Below, one piece after another: positions 8,033 through 16,666 of a DNA stretch of 64,000 bases. The DNA lies in contig JACJYL010000001.1 in NCBI GenBank assembly GCA_020636105.1, forward strand, positions 2,108,001 through 2,172,000, given 5' to 3'. Positions within the stretch are counted from its first letter, which is position 1. Every line of letters starts with the position of its first letter. Made by a program: the position numbers and the translations under genes. The stretch comes from Lewinellaceae bacterium. Its GTDB lineage: Bacteria; Bacteroidota; Bacteroidia; Chitinophagales; Saprospiraceae. The notes beneath the pieces are model-generated. The model was not told the DNA's origin. It worked only from the letters and a program-made list of their open reading frames with translations, and ran no database searches.

Positions 8033-10471
8033 ATGATTCTAAAAAATTACATTAACATGCGGTACACTTTTATCGCATTGTTCATTTTTGCACTATCGGC
8101 TTTGTCGACACAGCAGACTTTTGCTCAGTGTCCTGACGATAACACACAGTATTCAAGCAGTGCTGCACCTACTGTACCCGGGGTAACGCAGACATTGACA
8201 ACTTGTCTCTACGGAGGTGAGTATCGACTGGTCACCAACATGATTGCCGGTCAGACTTACACTTTTTCTACTTGTGGAGATACGGACTTCGACACTCAGA
8301 TCACAATTTACTCGAATTCCGGCGGAGCTGCTTTGGCTTTTAATGATGACTTTTGTGGCCTACAGTCTGAAGTAACTTTTACTCCAGCCTTAACCGGTGA
8401 TTACCGGATTTTGATTGACAAGTATAATTGCGTAAGTGAGAGTACCTGCATGACCCTCAATGCCACCCTGCTTCCTTCCGTTACCAATGATGATGCATGT
8501 AATGCCGAGGCCCTTACGCTTGGAGTAACTGCTATCGTTAACAATAATGGCGCTACAGCTGAGGTCGGTGAAGTTAATCCTGGTCCTGGTACAGGCCCAA
8601 GTTCCTGTGATTCTCAGGACGGATGGTGCAGCTTTGAACTGGATGTTGACAATTCCGTATGGTACACTTTTGTAGGCCCTGCCGGCGGTTGTGTTAATAT
8701 CGACTTCACGGGAACTACGGATTTGCAGGTGGCTGTTTATACTGTGGGAAGTTGTGGCAACTTCGCCTCATATACTGAAGTAGCAGGAAACGATGATGGC
8801 GGAAATGGATTAGCTCCAGCTTTGGCTTTCCTCACAGTAGTACCCGGCCAAACCTATTACGTACAGGTAGATGGTTACAATGGAGCCAGCACAACAAACG
8901 GTGGTATCACCGTTAGTTCAGCAAACTGTGGTCCTCCAGTCAATGACAATGCATGTGATGCTACCCCATTGACCATTGGCGTACCTGCCGGCATTGATAA
9001 CGCACTTGCTACCACTCAGCAGTGGGAGCCAAATCCTGGTGCTGGTTCAGATGGTTGTTCATCCACTGATGGATGGTGTTCATTCGAGCTCACCGTTAAC
9101 AATTCTGTATGGTACACTTTTGTAGGACCTGCCAGCGGATGTGTTAAGATTGACGTTCTCGGTACAAGCGACTTACAAATGGCTGTATGGACTACTCCTG
9201 CTTGCGGCGAGTTCTTCAAGTACCAGGAAGTAGCTGCCAATGATGATGGTGAATTTGGTTTTGCTCCATCCCTGGATTACTTCAGCGTTCAACCCGGTCA
9301 GACTTATTATGTTATGATTGACGGTTATAACGGAGCTGTGGCAAACGGTGACCAAATTTTAGTAACCGACGGAGCAGGCCCTGTTCCTGCACCATGGACT
9401 ACTAGCCATGTTGGCGCTGCTGTAGGTAACTTCGGCTATGTTTCATGTGGTGAAGAATACACAGTAAGTTCTAACCAGTACTCTTCTCCATTCAAAGATC
9501 AGGGAGGTTATATCCTTCAGACTTTATGTGGCGACGGTTATATTCAGGCAAGAGTAAATGATATCGACGGTTTGGGATGGGCTGGCATCGTTATGCGTGA
9601 ATCTACAGCACAAGGTTCAAAGAAAGTAGCGTTGAAAACACAATTAGGTAACCTGGTACGCAGAGACCTTCGTAAATCTACCAACGGTCTGGCTCAGAGC
9701 CAGCAGTACCCACGCCCTGGAGGATGGAACTGGCTGAGACTGGAAAGAGTAGGCAATCAGTTTGCCGGTTATATCTCAGAAGATGGAACCAACTGGCAGC
9801 AGTTGATGGCATTTTCTATGCCAATGAACAACTGCCTCCAGGTAGGAATGTTCGTTGAAAGTATCAACGTCAATGCAGTGACTACGGCTGTATTCGGTAA
9901 TCCTTCAACAGGTCCTTGTCCTTGCCTCAGTAGCTTTGGCGCCGGCGGTGGCTCTTACGCAGGTCCTTATTGTGGTGCTTCTACAGGAACTCCGGGCTTC
10001 CCGGCTGATCCTACTTGTGAAGCGGCCGTTTGTGCTTATGACCCATTCTGTTGTAGTACGTCATGGGACGGCATCTGTGCTGGTGAAGCAGCTAATGACT
10101 TCCCAACAGAATGTGCTGCTTGTTTGAGTGTAGGTCCTCCTCCACCAAGCCCAATACTTGGTCAGGAAAGTGCCATTACTACGCCTCAAACCATCAGTGA
10201 TGGAGTAGAAAGAATCGGAAGCCTTACTGTTTATCCAAACCCATCTGACGGATTGGTGAACATCCAGGTAGAAAACTTCATCGGTAAAGCTGCTACGGTA
10301 GTGATTTACAATAGCCTTGGCCAGGAAGTTTATACCAAGTCTTTTGATGCCATCGAAACTTCAACCATTACTGCTGATCTGACCAGTGCGAAAATCGCAA
10401 GTGGTCTGTACAATCTGAACTTTGTATCAGAAGGTCAAAGAATCACCAAACAAATTGTGATCAACAAGTAA
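8033..10471 (+). CDS. secreted multidomain protein with type A T9SS sorting domain
   Basis: 812 residues. Signal peptide near residues 9-31 (MRYTFIALFIFALSAL; an alternative ATG is at 8057). Then a PPC-like beta domain (about 40-150), two homologous copies of another PPC-like domain (about 155-300 and 305-450; both contain DGWCSFEL, NSVWYTFVGPA, NDDG and PGQTYYV), a concanavalin-like domain (about 455-625, with RPGGWNWLRLERVGNQFAGY), a cysteine-rich block (CEAAVCAYDPFCCSTSWDGI) and a proline spacer. The end is a type A sorting domain (LTVYPNPSDGLVNIQVENF, IYNSLGQEVY, ASGLYNLNF, KQIVINK), which routes it through the type IX system to the cell surface. Its ligand is unknown. It stands alone, with two strong terminators behind it. 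Confidence 0.88.
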   Translation: MILKNYINMRYTFIALFIFALSALSTQQTFAQCPDDNTQYSSSAAPTVPGVTQTLTTCLYGGEYRLVTNMIAGQTYTFSTCGDTDFDTQITIYSNSGGAALAFNDDFCGLQSEVTFTPALTGDYRILIDKYNCVSESTCMTLNATLLPSVTNDDACNAEALTLGVTAIVNNNGATAEVGEVNPGPGTGPSSCDSQDGWCSFELDVDNSVWYTFVGPAGGCVNIDFTGTTDLQVAVYTVGSCGNFASYTEVAGNDDGGNGLAPALAFLTVVPGQTYYVQVDGYNGASTTNGGITVSSANCGPPVNDNACDATPLTIGVPAGIDNALATTQQWEPNPGAGSDGCSSTDGWCSFELTVNNSVWYTFVGPASGCVKIDVLGTSDLQMAVWTTPACGEFFKYQEVAANDDGEFGFAPSLDYFSVQPGQTYYVMIDGYNGAVANGDQILVTDGAGPVPAPWTTSHVGAAVGNFGYVSCGEEYTVSSNQYSSPFKDQGGYILQTLCGDGYIQARVNDIDGLGWAGIVMRESTAQGSKKVALKTQLGNLVRRDLRKSTNGLAQSQQYPRPGGWNWLRLERVGNQFAGYISEDGTNWQQLMAFSMPMNNCLQVGMFVESINVNAVTTAVFGNPSTGPCPCLSSFGAGGGSYAGPYCGASTGTPGFPADPTCEAAVCAYDPFCCSTSWDGICAGEAANDFPTECAACLSVGPPPPSPILGQESAITTPQTISDGVERIGSLTVYPNPSDGLVNIQVENFIGKAATVVIYNSLGQEVYTKSFDAIETSTITADLTSAKIASGLYNLNFVSEGQRITKQIVINK

Positions 10472-10520
10472 TTGGATTGATTAAATAATTAGCAGATAAT
10501 TAATGAATTGATGCTATAAA

Positions 10521-10551
10521 AAGGGGCACTTCAGCAATTGAAGTGCCCCTT
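10521..10551. terminator. strong hairpin terminator 1 after the T9SS cargo gene
   Basis: AAGGGGCACTTCA (10521-10533) and TGAAGTGCCCCTT (10539-10551) pair perfectly over 13 bp with a 5-base loop. It lies 50 bp after the stop at 10471. Confidence 0.85.
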
Positions 10552-10555
10552 AATT

Positions 10556-10594
10556 AAAGAAGCCGGTAACGAAAATTTCGTTACCGGCTTCTTT
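10556..10594. terminator. strong hairpin terminator 2, 39-bp palindrome
   Basis: AAAGAAGCCGGTAACGAAA (10556-10574) and its exact complement (10576-10594) flank a single central base. The T-rich 3' arm on either strand makes it usable by both the plus-strand cargo gene and the convergent DCC gene. Confidence 0.8.
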
Positions 10595-10631
10595 AATTCT
10601 GCTACAATCAATTGGAAAAATGTGTTTTGTT

Positions 10632-11036
10632 TCATTCCAAAAAACGGGATTTCCATTCCGGCTGCGGTAGCATACAGGATTCCCGTTTTCCAAAGATGCG
10701 GTACCTGTTCCGGGCAATCAAGCTATACACGGCATCACGGATGAATGCAGGAATGATAATAAAGCCATAAAGGATCTTCCAGGCTCCTTCCAGATTACGG
10801 GCTACCCTGAGGGCGGCTGTCGATTGGGTATAAACGCGCTCCCCTTCGACCAGCACAAAGGAATTATAATCATCCGTCGGCAACCCGTATTTTTTCAACA
10901 ACTCCTGCCCGCTTTCGGATTGAAGAGAGGCGTATTTAAAATAACCGGCCCGGTCCCTGTTCAATACAAACTGCACACTGCCATTGCATAAATTGCAGAC
11001 ACCGTCGAATAAAATGATGGGATGTGGACCACTCAT
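10632..11036 (-). CDS. DCC-family thiol-disulfide oxidoreductase
   Basis: 134 residues. The N-terminus PHPIILFDGVCNLCNGSVQF holds the D-G-V-C-x-x-C motif that names the DCC (DUF393/YuxK) family, with CNLC as the presumed redox pair. Also seen are FKYASLQSESGQ and TQSTAALRVARNLEG, typical of the family's middle, and an amphipathic IRDAVYSLIARNRYRIFGK near the end. A thioredoxin-like redox role in the cytosol is assumed for the family; the partner is not known. Single gene, convergent with the T9SS cargo gene. Confidence 0.9.
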   Translation of the reverse strand: MSGPHPIILFDGVCNLCNGSVQFVLNRDRAGYFKYASLQSESGQELLKKYGLPTDDYNSFVLVEGERVYTQSTAALRVARNLEGAWKILYGFIIIPAFIRDAVYSLIARNRYRIFGKRESCMLPQPEWKSRFLE

Positions 11037-11133
11037 AGAATTGTATTTTTTTTAGCATAAGACCTTACCAGCAGGACATTTAAATCCCTGCAAAAATCTG
11101 GAACTCCTGGAACAACTTGAAACATTGGAATCT

Positions 11134-11329
11134 TGTTGCTGGTTGCTCGTTGCTGGTTGCTGGTTTTTTCAAACCATTTTAAACCCCTGAAACCATTTAA
11201 ACCCCTGAAACCTGGAACAACATGAAACCACTTGAAACTCCTGAAACCCTCCCGACCTACGGTACGATGTCGCTACGCTCCATTTGAACCCTCCCGACCT
11301 GACGGTACGATTTCGCTGCGCTCAACCTG
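11134..11329. repeat. three successive intergenic tandem repeats
   Basis: Between the DCC gene and nadB the spacer (11037-11361) is mostly repeats. At 11134-11166 a 7-base unit GTTGCTG/GTTGCTC runs about 4-5 times. At 11171-11207 AAACCATTTTAAACCCCTG is followed directly by the same text less one T. At 11245-11286 and 11287-11329 a 42/43-base unit starting AACCCTCCCGACCT and containing GGTACGAT and CGCT(A/G)CGCTC is tandemly duplicated with a few changes. None encodes anything convincing. Confidence 0.75.
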
Positions 11330-11361
11330 AACAAAATACTGGTAAACATTACAATAAACAC

Positions 11362-12963
11362 CTAAAGTATAGACTCCTGAATAAAATGCTGCTTCTCCGG
11401 ATAATCCGTGGTATAATGCAGTCCCCGGCTTTCCTTTCTCATACTGGCGGCACGACTGACCAGGTAAGCGATGGTAATGAGGTTTCGCAATTCGCACAAC
11501 TGGGGAGAAAGCACCGTGGTGAGGTACAATTCCTCGGTCTCTTTATATAACAATTGTAACCGATCCAGGGCTCTTTTCAAACGTACATTAGACCGCACGA
11601 TGCCCACATAACTGCTCATCACTTCCTTCAGTTCCTTAATGCTTTGGGTGATGAGCACCATTTCATTGGGATCCGTAGTCCCACTGGCATTCCAATCGGG
11701 AATACCGACGGCATATTCTGTCTGGTCAATGGTATCCACCACATCCAGGTGTATCCTGTGAGCAAAGACCAAAGCCTCAAGCAATGAATTGGAAGCCAGG
11801 CGATTGGCTCCATGCAGTCCGGTACTGGTGCATTCTCCGCAAGCATAGAGATTTTTGATCGAGCTGCGGCCCATTTCATCGGTCCTGATCCCTCCACACA
11901 TATAATGGCAGGCCGGCACAACAGGGATCATATCTTTTGCGGGATTGATCCCAATGCTGAGACACTTATCCAATATCGTCGGGAAATGAGCCTTGAATGC
12001 CTCCATATCCAGGTGGCGGCAATCGAGGAACATGCACTCTTCCCCTTGAATTTTCATCTCATTATCGATGGCTCGGGCGACAATATCTCGGGGTGCAAGC
12101 GACTCGCGGGGATCGTATTTCTCCATAAAAGTTTTGCCGTCGCGCTGTTTTAAAATGGCCCCAAATCCTCTGACGGCTTCAGAAACCAGAAAAGAAGGAT
12201 TTTCTCCCGCCGGGTTGAACAAAGCAGTAGGATGAAACTGAACGAATTCCATATTCCCCAGGTGTCCCTTTGCACGATACATCATGGCAATACCATCTCC
12301 TGTTGCAATAACCGGGTTGGTGGTATTCCGGTAAACCTGGCCGGCGCCTCCCGTGGCTACAACGGTTTGACGGGCGAGGATGGTTTCCATTTCTTTGGTA
12401 TCCTTGTTCAGCACATAGGCGCCATAACATTCGATATCTTCCGTCAACCGGGTAACCGTAAACCCAAGATGGTGCTGAGTAATAAAATCCACGGCAAAAT
12501 AGTGCTCATGGATTTCCAGGTTTGGCATCGCGTCGGCTTTGGCCAGCAACGCCCGTTGGATTTCCCAGCCGGTAAGGTCTTTATAATGTAATATGCGATT
12601 CTCAGAATGCCCGCCTTCCCGGCCAAGGTCGTATTTATTGGCATCATTTTTATCAAAACGGGTACCCCACTCTATGATCTCGCGCACCCGTTGCGGCCCC
12701 TCCGAAGTAACAATTTCCACAGCCTTTAAATTGCATAGGCCATCCCCGGCATCCAGGGTGTCATTGACATGTTTCTGAAGGTTATCTTTATCATCGTTCC
12801 AAACTGCGGCTACTCCTCCCTGTGCATAACGGGTATTGCTTTCATTTTCCTCCGTTTTGGTGAGTACCATTATTTTAAGATCCTTACGCTTTTCAGCAAT
12901 TTTGATGGCAGTAGTCAGTCCGCCTATACCAGCGCCAATGACAAGGATATCTGTTTTGATCAT
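11362..12963 (-). CDS. nadB: L-aspartate oxidase
   Basis: 533 residues, the usual length. It oxidises L-aspartate to iminoaspartate, the first step of de novo NAD synthesis, using FAD. Seen: the dinucleotide fold at the N-terminus (LVIGAGIGGLTTAIKIAEK), SNTRYAQGGVAAV, the REGGHSENRILH active-site loop, VVATGGAGQVYRNTTNP, EFVQFHPTALF, PVVPACHYMCGGI and GLHGANRLASNSLLEALVF, followed by the helical C-terminal domain. nadA and nadC are not next to it here. The short hairpin just upstream could be an operator. Confidence 0.97.
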   Translation of the reverse strand: MIKTDILVIGAGIGGLTTAIKIAEKRKDLKIMVLTKTEENESNTRYAQGGVAAVWNDDKDNLQKHVNDTLDAGDGLCNLKAVEIVTSEGPQRVREIIEWGTRFDKNDANKYDLGREGGHSENRILHYKDLTGWEIQRALLAKADAMPNLEIHEHYFAVDFITQHHLGFTVTRLTEDIECYGAYVLNKDTKEMETILARQTVVATGGAGQVYRNTTNPVIATGDGIAMMYRAKGHLGNMEFVQFHPTALFNPAGENPSFLVSEAVRGFGAILKQRDGKTFMEKYDPRESLAPRDIVARAIDNEMKIQGEECMFLDCRHLDMEAFKAHFPTILDKCLSIGINPAKDMIPVVPACHYMCGGIRTDEMGRSSIKNLYACGECTSTGLHGANRLASNSLLEALVFAHRIHLDVVDTIDQTEYAVGIPDWNASGTTDPNEMVLITQSIKELKEVMSSYVGIVRSNVRLKRALDRLQLLYKETEELYLTTVLSPQLCELRNLITIAYLVSRAASMRKESRGLHYTTDYPEKQHFIQESIL

Positions 12964-12977
12964 TTGTTCATTATTTT

Positions 12978-12995
12978 AGGCATGATAAAATGCCT
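12978..12995. promoter_or_regulatory. small palindrome in the nadB leader
   Basis: AGGCAT-GATAAA-ATGCCT forms a perfect 6-bp inverted repeat 15 bp upstream of the nadB start. It could be an operator or a leader hairpin that affects translation. It is short enough to occur by chance. Confidence 0.3.
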
Positions 12996-13113
12996 TTAAA
13001 ATTCGATGCAAGATAATTAAATTCGTTTAGCCAGACCCAAAAAGTCATACAACAATGAGCAAGGGAAACTTCCCCAATCAAACCCTATGGATTAGCATCA
13101 TCCGGCCAGTAAA

Positions 13114-13129
13114 TGTGATATTTATCACC
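13114..13129. promoter_or_regulatory. CRP/FNR-like palindrome between nadB and sulP
   Basis: TGTGATATTTATCACC is a close match to the TGTGA-N6-TCACA half-site pattern of the CRP/FNR regulator family, with GTGATA and TATCAC symmetric. It sits in the middle of a 320-bp spacer between divergent nadB and sulP, about 155 bp from each start. The regulator is not in the window. The rest of the spacer (12996-13285) shows no gene. Confidence 0.45.
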
Positions 13130-13285
13130 ATAAAAAATAAAGCTTTTCAATACCTTCGTGGCCAAATTGGGTCATTGGACCATAAAAAACAGAAAAACAC
13201 AACAAAATATTGTGGTCTTAATTGCCCAATTACCTGAACTACATGAATAAACAACCCTGCTTTTGTAAGGTTTAATGCTATTTCA

Positions 13286-15025
13286 ATGAAAATCAAAGAA
13301 TTGCTGCCGATCACCGATTGGTTGCCCAAATACAACAAAGATCTTTTTAAAGGAGACCTTGCCGCCGGGTTGACGGTGGGCGTGATGCTGATCCCACAGG
13401 GAATGGCCTATGCCCTTATCGCCGGGTTGCCCCCCATTTACGGGTTATATGCCTCCACGATTCCGATCATTTTATATTCCATTTTTGGCACCTCGCGTCA
13501 GCTGGCTGTGGGACCTGTGGCCATGGTATCCCTATTGACAGCTGCAGGCATCGGGGCATTGGCACCGGAAGCCGGCAGTGCAATTTATATCGGCCTGGCC
13601 ATCGCCCTGACCCTTTTTGTGGGAGTCATCCAGCTGCTTTTAGGGGTGTTTAAACTCGGTTTCCTCGTGAACTTCCTCTCCCACCCTGTCATCAGCGGAT
13701 TTACTTCTGCTGCGGCCCTGATCATTGGGTTAAGTCAGTTGAAACATTTACTGGGAATCAATATCGGAGGAAGCCACCATATCCACGAAATCATCCTGGA
13801 AGCCATTGAAAAATTTGATATCGGCCAGTGGCCTACCATTTTGCTTTCTCTTGGGGGTATTGCTGTCATTATCGGCATCAAAAAAATAAACAAAGCTATT
13901 CCCGGCACGCTGGTGGCGGTAATCCTTGGAATTATTGCCGTATGGGCGTTGGGCCTAAACCAGATGGGGGTTAAAATCGTAGGCGAGGTGCCCTCCGGAT
14001 TACCAAAATTTGCGATGCCCGCTATCGACATGCAATCCATGAGTGAATTACTGATCATAGCCCTGACCATTTCCCTGGTGAGTTTCATGGAAAGTATTGC
14101 CGTAGCCAAGGCCATTCAGGCCAGACACAAAAATTACCAGGTGGTCCCTAACCAGGAACTGATCGCTTTGGGAGTAGCCAACATAGGGGGGGCATTTTTC
14201 CAGTCCTACCCGGTTACTGGCGGGTTTTCCAGAACAGCAGTGAACGACCAGGCCGGAGCGAATACCGGTATGGCAGGCATCATCAGTGCCCTGCTCATCG
14301 TCATTACCCTCTTGTTTCTCACCCCGTTATTCTACTATTTACCTAAAGCCATTCTCGCTTCAGTCATCATGGTCGCCGTTTTCGGGTTGATCGATATCAA
14401 AGAAGCGATCCATTTATGGAAGAGCAACCGTACTGATTTCTGGATGCTGATCGTAACTTTCCTGGGCACCCTCTCTCTGGGTATCGAGCAGGGAATAGGG
14501 TTGGGAGTTGTACTGTCTTTGGTGATGGTCATTTTCCGGACCACCCGCCCCCATTTTGCTGAATTGGGTAAAGTCCCGGGAACCCACTTTTACAGGAATG
14601 TCGAGCGCTTCCAAAACCTCGAACAAAGGGATGAAATATTGATCATGCGTTTTGATGCCCAGTTATATTTTGCCAACATCAATTATTTTAAAGACAACCT
14701 CTATGCCCTAAGTAAGAAAAAATGCGATGCCTTAAAACTGATCATCGTCGATTGCGAGGCCATGAACAATATGGACAGCAGTGCTGTACATGCCGTCGAT
14801 GACCTGATGGACGATTACAACTCCAGGGGAATTGATGTCGTTTTTTCCGGGGTAAAGGGGCCTATACGCGATGCCCTCGAAAAAGGGAACCTTACCGGAA
14901 AGATCGGGAAAGATCACTTTTTTATGAGTATCCAGGAGGCCGTGGACTACCATGATCAAAAATATTCGGATTCGTTAAACCGGGAACATAAATTTTCTGA
15001 ATACACCTTACAATCCGATGTTTAA
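13286..15025 (+). CDS. SulP-family inorganic anion transporter with STAS domain
   Basis: 579 residues. The first about 430 form the polytopic SLC26/SulP membrane domain: DLAAGLTVGVMLIPQGMAYA, GLPPIYGLYAS, TSRQLAVGPVAMVSLLTAAG, then NFLSHPVISGFTSAAALIIG and GGFSRTAVNDQAGA. The C-terminal part (about 445-565) is a STAS domain (LIIVDCEAMNNMDSSAVHAV), cytoplasmic and probably regulatory. Family members move sulfate, bicarbonate or other anions by symport; the substrate cannot be read here. The next gene overlaps by 8 bp, so the two are probably co-translated. A CRP/FNR-like site lies upstream. Confidence 0.93.
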   Translation: MKIKELLPITDWLPKYNKDLFKGDLAAGLTVGVMLIPQGMAYALIAGLPPIYGLYASTIPIILYSIFGTSRQLAVGPVAMVSLLTAAGIGALAPEAGSAIYIGLAIALTLFVGVIQLLLGVFKLGFLVNFLSHPVISGFTSAAALIIGLSQLKHLLGINIGGSHHIHEIILEAIEKFDIGQWPTILLSLGGIAVIIGIKKINKAIPGTLVAVILGIIAVWALGLNQMGVKIVGEVPSGLPKFAMPAIDMQSMSELLIIALTISLVSFMESIAVAKAIQARHKNYQVVPNQELIALGVANIGGAFFQSYPVTGGFSRTAVNDQAGANTGMAGIISALLIVITLLFLTPLFYYLPKAILASVIMVAVFGLIDIKEAIHLWKSNRTDFWMLIVTFLGTLSLGIEQGIGLGVVLSLVMVIFRTTRPHFAELGKVPGTHFYRNVERFQNLEQRDEILIMRFDAQLYFANINYFKDNLYALSKKKCDALKLIIVDCEAMNNMDSSAVHAVDDLMDDYNSRGIDVVFSGVKGPIRDALEKGNLTGKIGKDHFFMSIQEAVDYHDQKYSDSLNREHKFSEYTLQSDV

Positions 15026-15590
15026 ATTCAATTCAGACTGGACTTTATTCCTCGACAGGGACGGCGTGATCAACCGAAGATTGCCGGGCAAGTACGTTCG
15101 CAGTGTGGCTGAATTCGAATTCCTGCCCAATGTACCTGACGCAATAGCTGTTTTTACCCAAATATTCGGCCGGGTGATCGTGGTGACGAACCAGCAGGGC
15201 ATCGGAAAAGGATTGATGACCGAGCAAGACCTTGAGATCATTCATCAGTATATGTTCAAAAAAATAGAAGCATTCGGGGGACAAATAGAAGCCGCTTATT
15301 TTTGCCCGGATTTACGCGATGCCCCCTTTTCCTGCAGGAAACCTGAACCGGTCATGGCCCTTTGGGCCCAGAGAGATTTTCCGGAAATCCGGTTTAAAAA
15401 ATCCGCCATGGTGGGTGATTCACTGAGTGATATGTTTTTCGGACGAACCCTGGGCATGCAAACCATTTTTGTGGAAACCAACCCGGAGGAAGTCGTCAAG
15501 GTTTTGGAGCAGGAAAGAGCCGACAAGCGATTTAAGATAGATTTAAAGGTTTCCGGCCTTTCGGAACTGGCAGAAATGATCCGTTCCTGA
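15018..15590 (+). CDS. HAD-IIIA phosphatase, GmhB/HisB-N-like
   Basis: 190 residues. HAD motif I is LFLDRDGVIN (Asp13 nucleophile, Asp15), motif II VVTNQQGIGKG, motif III in CRKPEPVM and motif IV MVGDSLSDM. This is the arrangement of D-glycero-D-manno-heptose-1,7-bisphosphatase (GmhB) and the HisB N-terminal phosphatase. The zinc loop of classical GmhB is only partly present: CPDLRDAPFSC keeps two of the usual ligands. A sugar-bisphosphate phosphatase in lipopolysaccharide precursor synthesis is plausible but not certain. It overlaps the transporter gene by 8 bp and is convergent with the glycosyltransferase, only 3 bp away. Confidence 0.82.
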   Translation: MFKFNSDWTLFLDRDGVINRRLPGKYVRSVAEFEFLPNVPDAIAVFTQIFGRVIVVTNQQGIGKGLMTEQDLEIIHQYMFKKIEAFGGQIEAAYFCPDLRDAPFSCRKPEPVMALWAQRDFPEIRFKKSAMVGDSLSDMFFGRTLGMQTIFVETNPEEVVKVLEQERADKRFKIDLKVSGLSELAEMIRS

Positions 15591-15593
15591 ATT

Positions 15594-16607
15594 TTAACAA
15601 AAGAAAAAATAATCGCGCCCGTTTTGTTTGCCCAATTGATTTAAATAAGCCCGGATCTCCTGCTGATCCTGTGGGTTCCCGACGGCAATAATGATCTGCG
15701 GAGAGGACATTTCTGCTATCCGCTCAACGGGTTCGAAAACGACACCATTCACTTTGTGCCCCCATTTTGAGGGGCTGTTGCACAACCACCGGAATTCTTT
15801 TTTACGCCCGGAAAGCATAGAGGCCAGTTGTTTTCCTTTATTGCCGGCTCCCCACAATACCAGGGGCATTTCTTCCATACGATCCAGCTCAAGAAACCGG
15901 GGAAGCTTCAAACTAAAATACTGCTGGTTGGCATAATGGGGGTCATTCCTCGAACTTCGCCCCGCGTGATCCCGCCAGTAATGAAGCACTTCGGGGCTCC
16001 CCACTGGGTTCAATCCTTTTTTATAAAAACGAAAACACAGGTCGTAATCTTCCGGATAAGTATCCGATGAAAAGGCCCCGCAACTTTCAAGATCCTGTTT
16101 CCACAACATCCAGCAAGGGGAAGGAATCACGCATTCCCGGTAAATTTCATTAAAATGATCGTTTTTATCCACCCGTTGGTTCAACCACTCTTCATACCTC
16201 AGGTAACCTCCTCCCAGCCGGGTTTCGGAGATATACTTCACTTTTCCCGTGGCCAGGGTTCCCAAACCGTTTTGAAGTAGAATTCTTTTGAGGGCTTCAA
16301 GTTTCCCCGGCATCATGATATCATCAGCATCCATGCGGGTGATGAGTTGTCCCGTACTTTGTGAAAAGGCCAGCCGCAGGGCGGGAATAATGCCTTTTTC
16401 GGTATTGTTCAGCACTTTGATCCGCGGATCCTTTGCGGTATAGGTTTCCAACAAAACACCGCTCTCATCTTCGGAAAAGTCGTTCACGGCAATGAGTTCC
16501 CAATGCTGTTCGGTTTGCTGCAAAACAGCCTCCAGGCAATCCCTTAAAAAGGGCAATGCATTATATACAGGCACTAAAATGCTTATTTTCGGATCCGACT
16601 GATTCAT
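15594..16607 (-). CDS. family 2 glycosyltransferase with extra C-terminal nucleotide-binding-like domain
   Basis: 337 residues from ATG 16607; the frame could extend ten codons to a TTG, but the GT2 core begins right after MNQSDPKISILVPVYNA. Seen: SILVPVYNALPFL, LIAVNDFSEDESG, and the metal-binding TRMDADDIMMPGKL (D-x-D), then the acceptor region with YPEDYDLCFR. The last about 100 residues (LVLWGAGNKGKQLASML, PQIIIAVGNPQDQQEI) look like a small Rossmann-type module found after some GT2 enzymes. Likely transfers a sugar to an envelope polysaccharide or lipid. Donor and acceptor are unknown. Confidence 0.85.
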   Translation of the reverse strand: MNQSDPKISILVPVYNALPFLRDCLEAVLQQTEQHWELIAVNDFSEDESGVLLETYTAKDPRIKVLNNTEKGIIPALRLAFSQSTGQLITRMDADDIMMPGKLEALKRILLQNGLGTLATGKVKYISETRLGGGYLRYEEWLNQRVDKNDHFNEIYRECVIPSPCWMLWKQDLESCGAFSSDTYPEDYDLCFRFYKKGLNPVGSPEVLHYWRDHAGRSSRNDPHYANQQYFSLKLPRFLELDRMEEMPLVLWGAGNKGKQLASMLSGRKKEFRWLCNSPSKWGHKVNGVVFEPVERIAEMSSPQIIIAVGNPQDQQEIRAYLNQLGKQNGRDYFFFC

Positions 16608-16666
16608 GTTGTAAAACGGTGTAAAGTTAATGGTCAAAATTCAGCTAAAGTAAAAGTTGCCCATCC

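Noticed and set aside
11245..11329. Possible tRNA or attachment-site duplication
   Set aside because: No cloverleaf or CCA end, and no integrase; the text is a simple tandem duplication.
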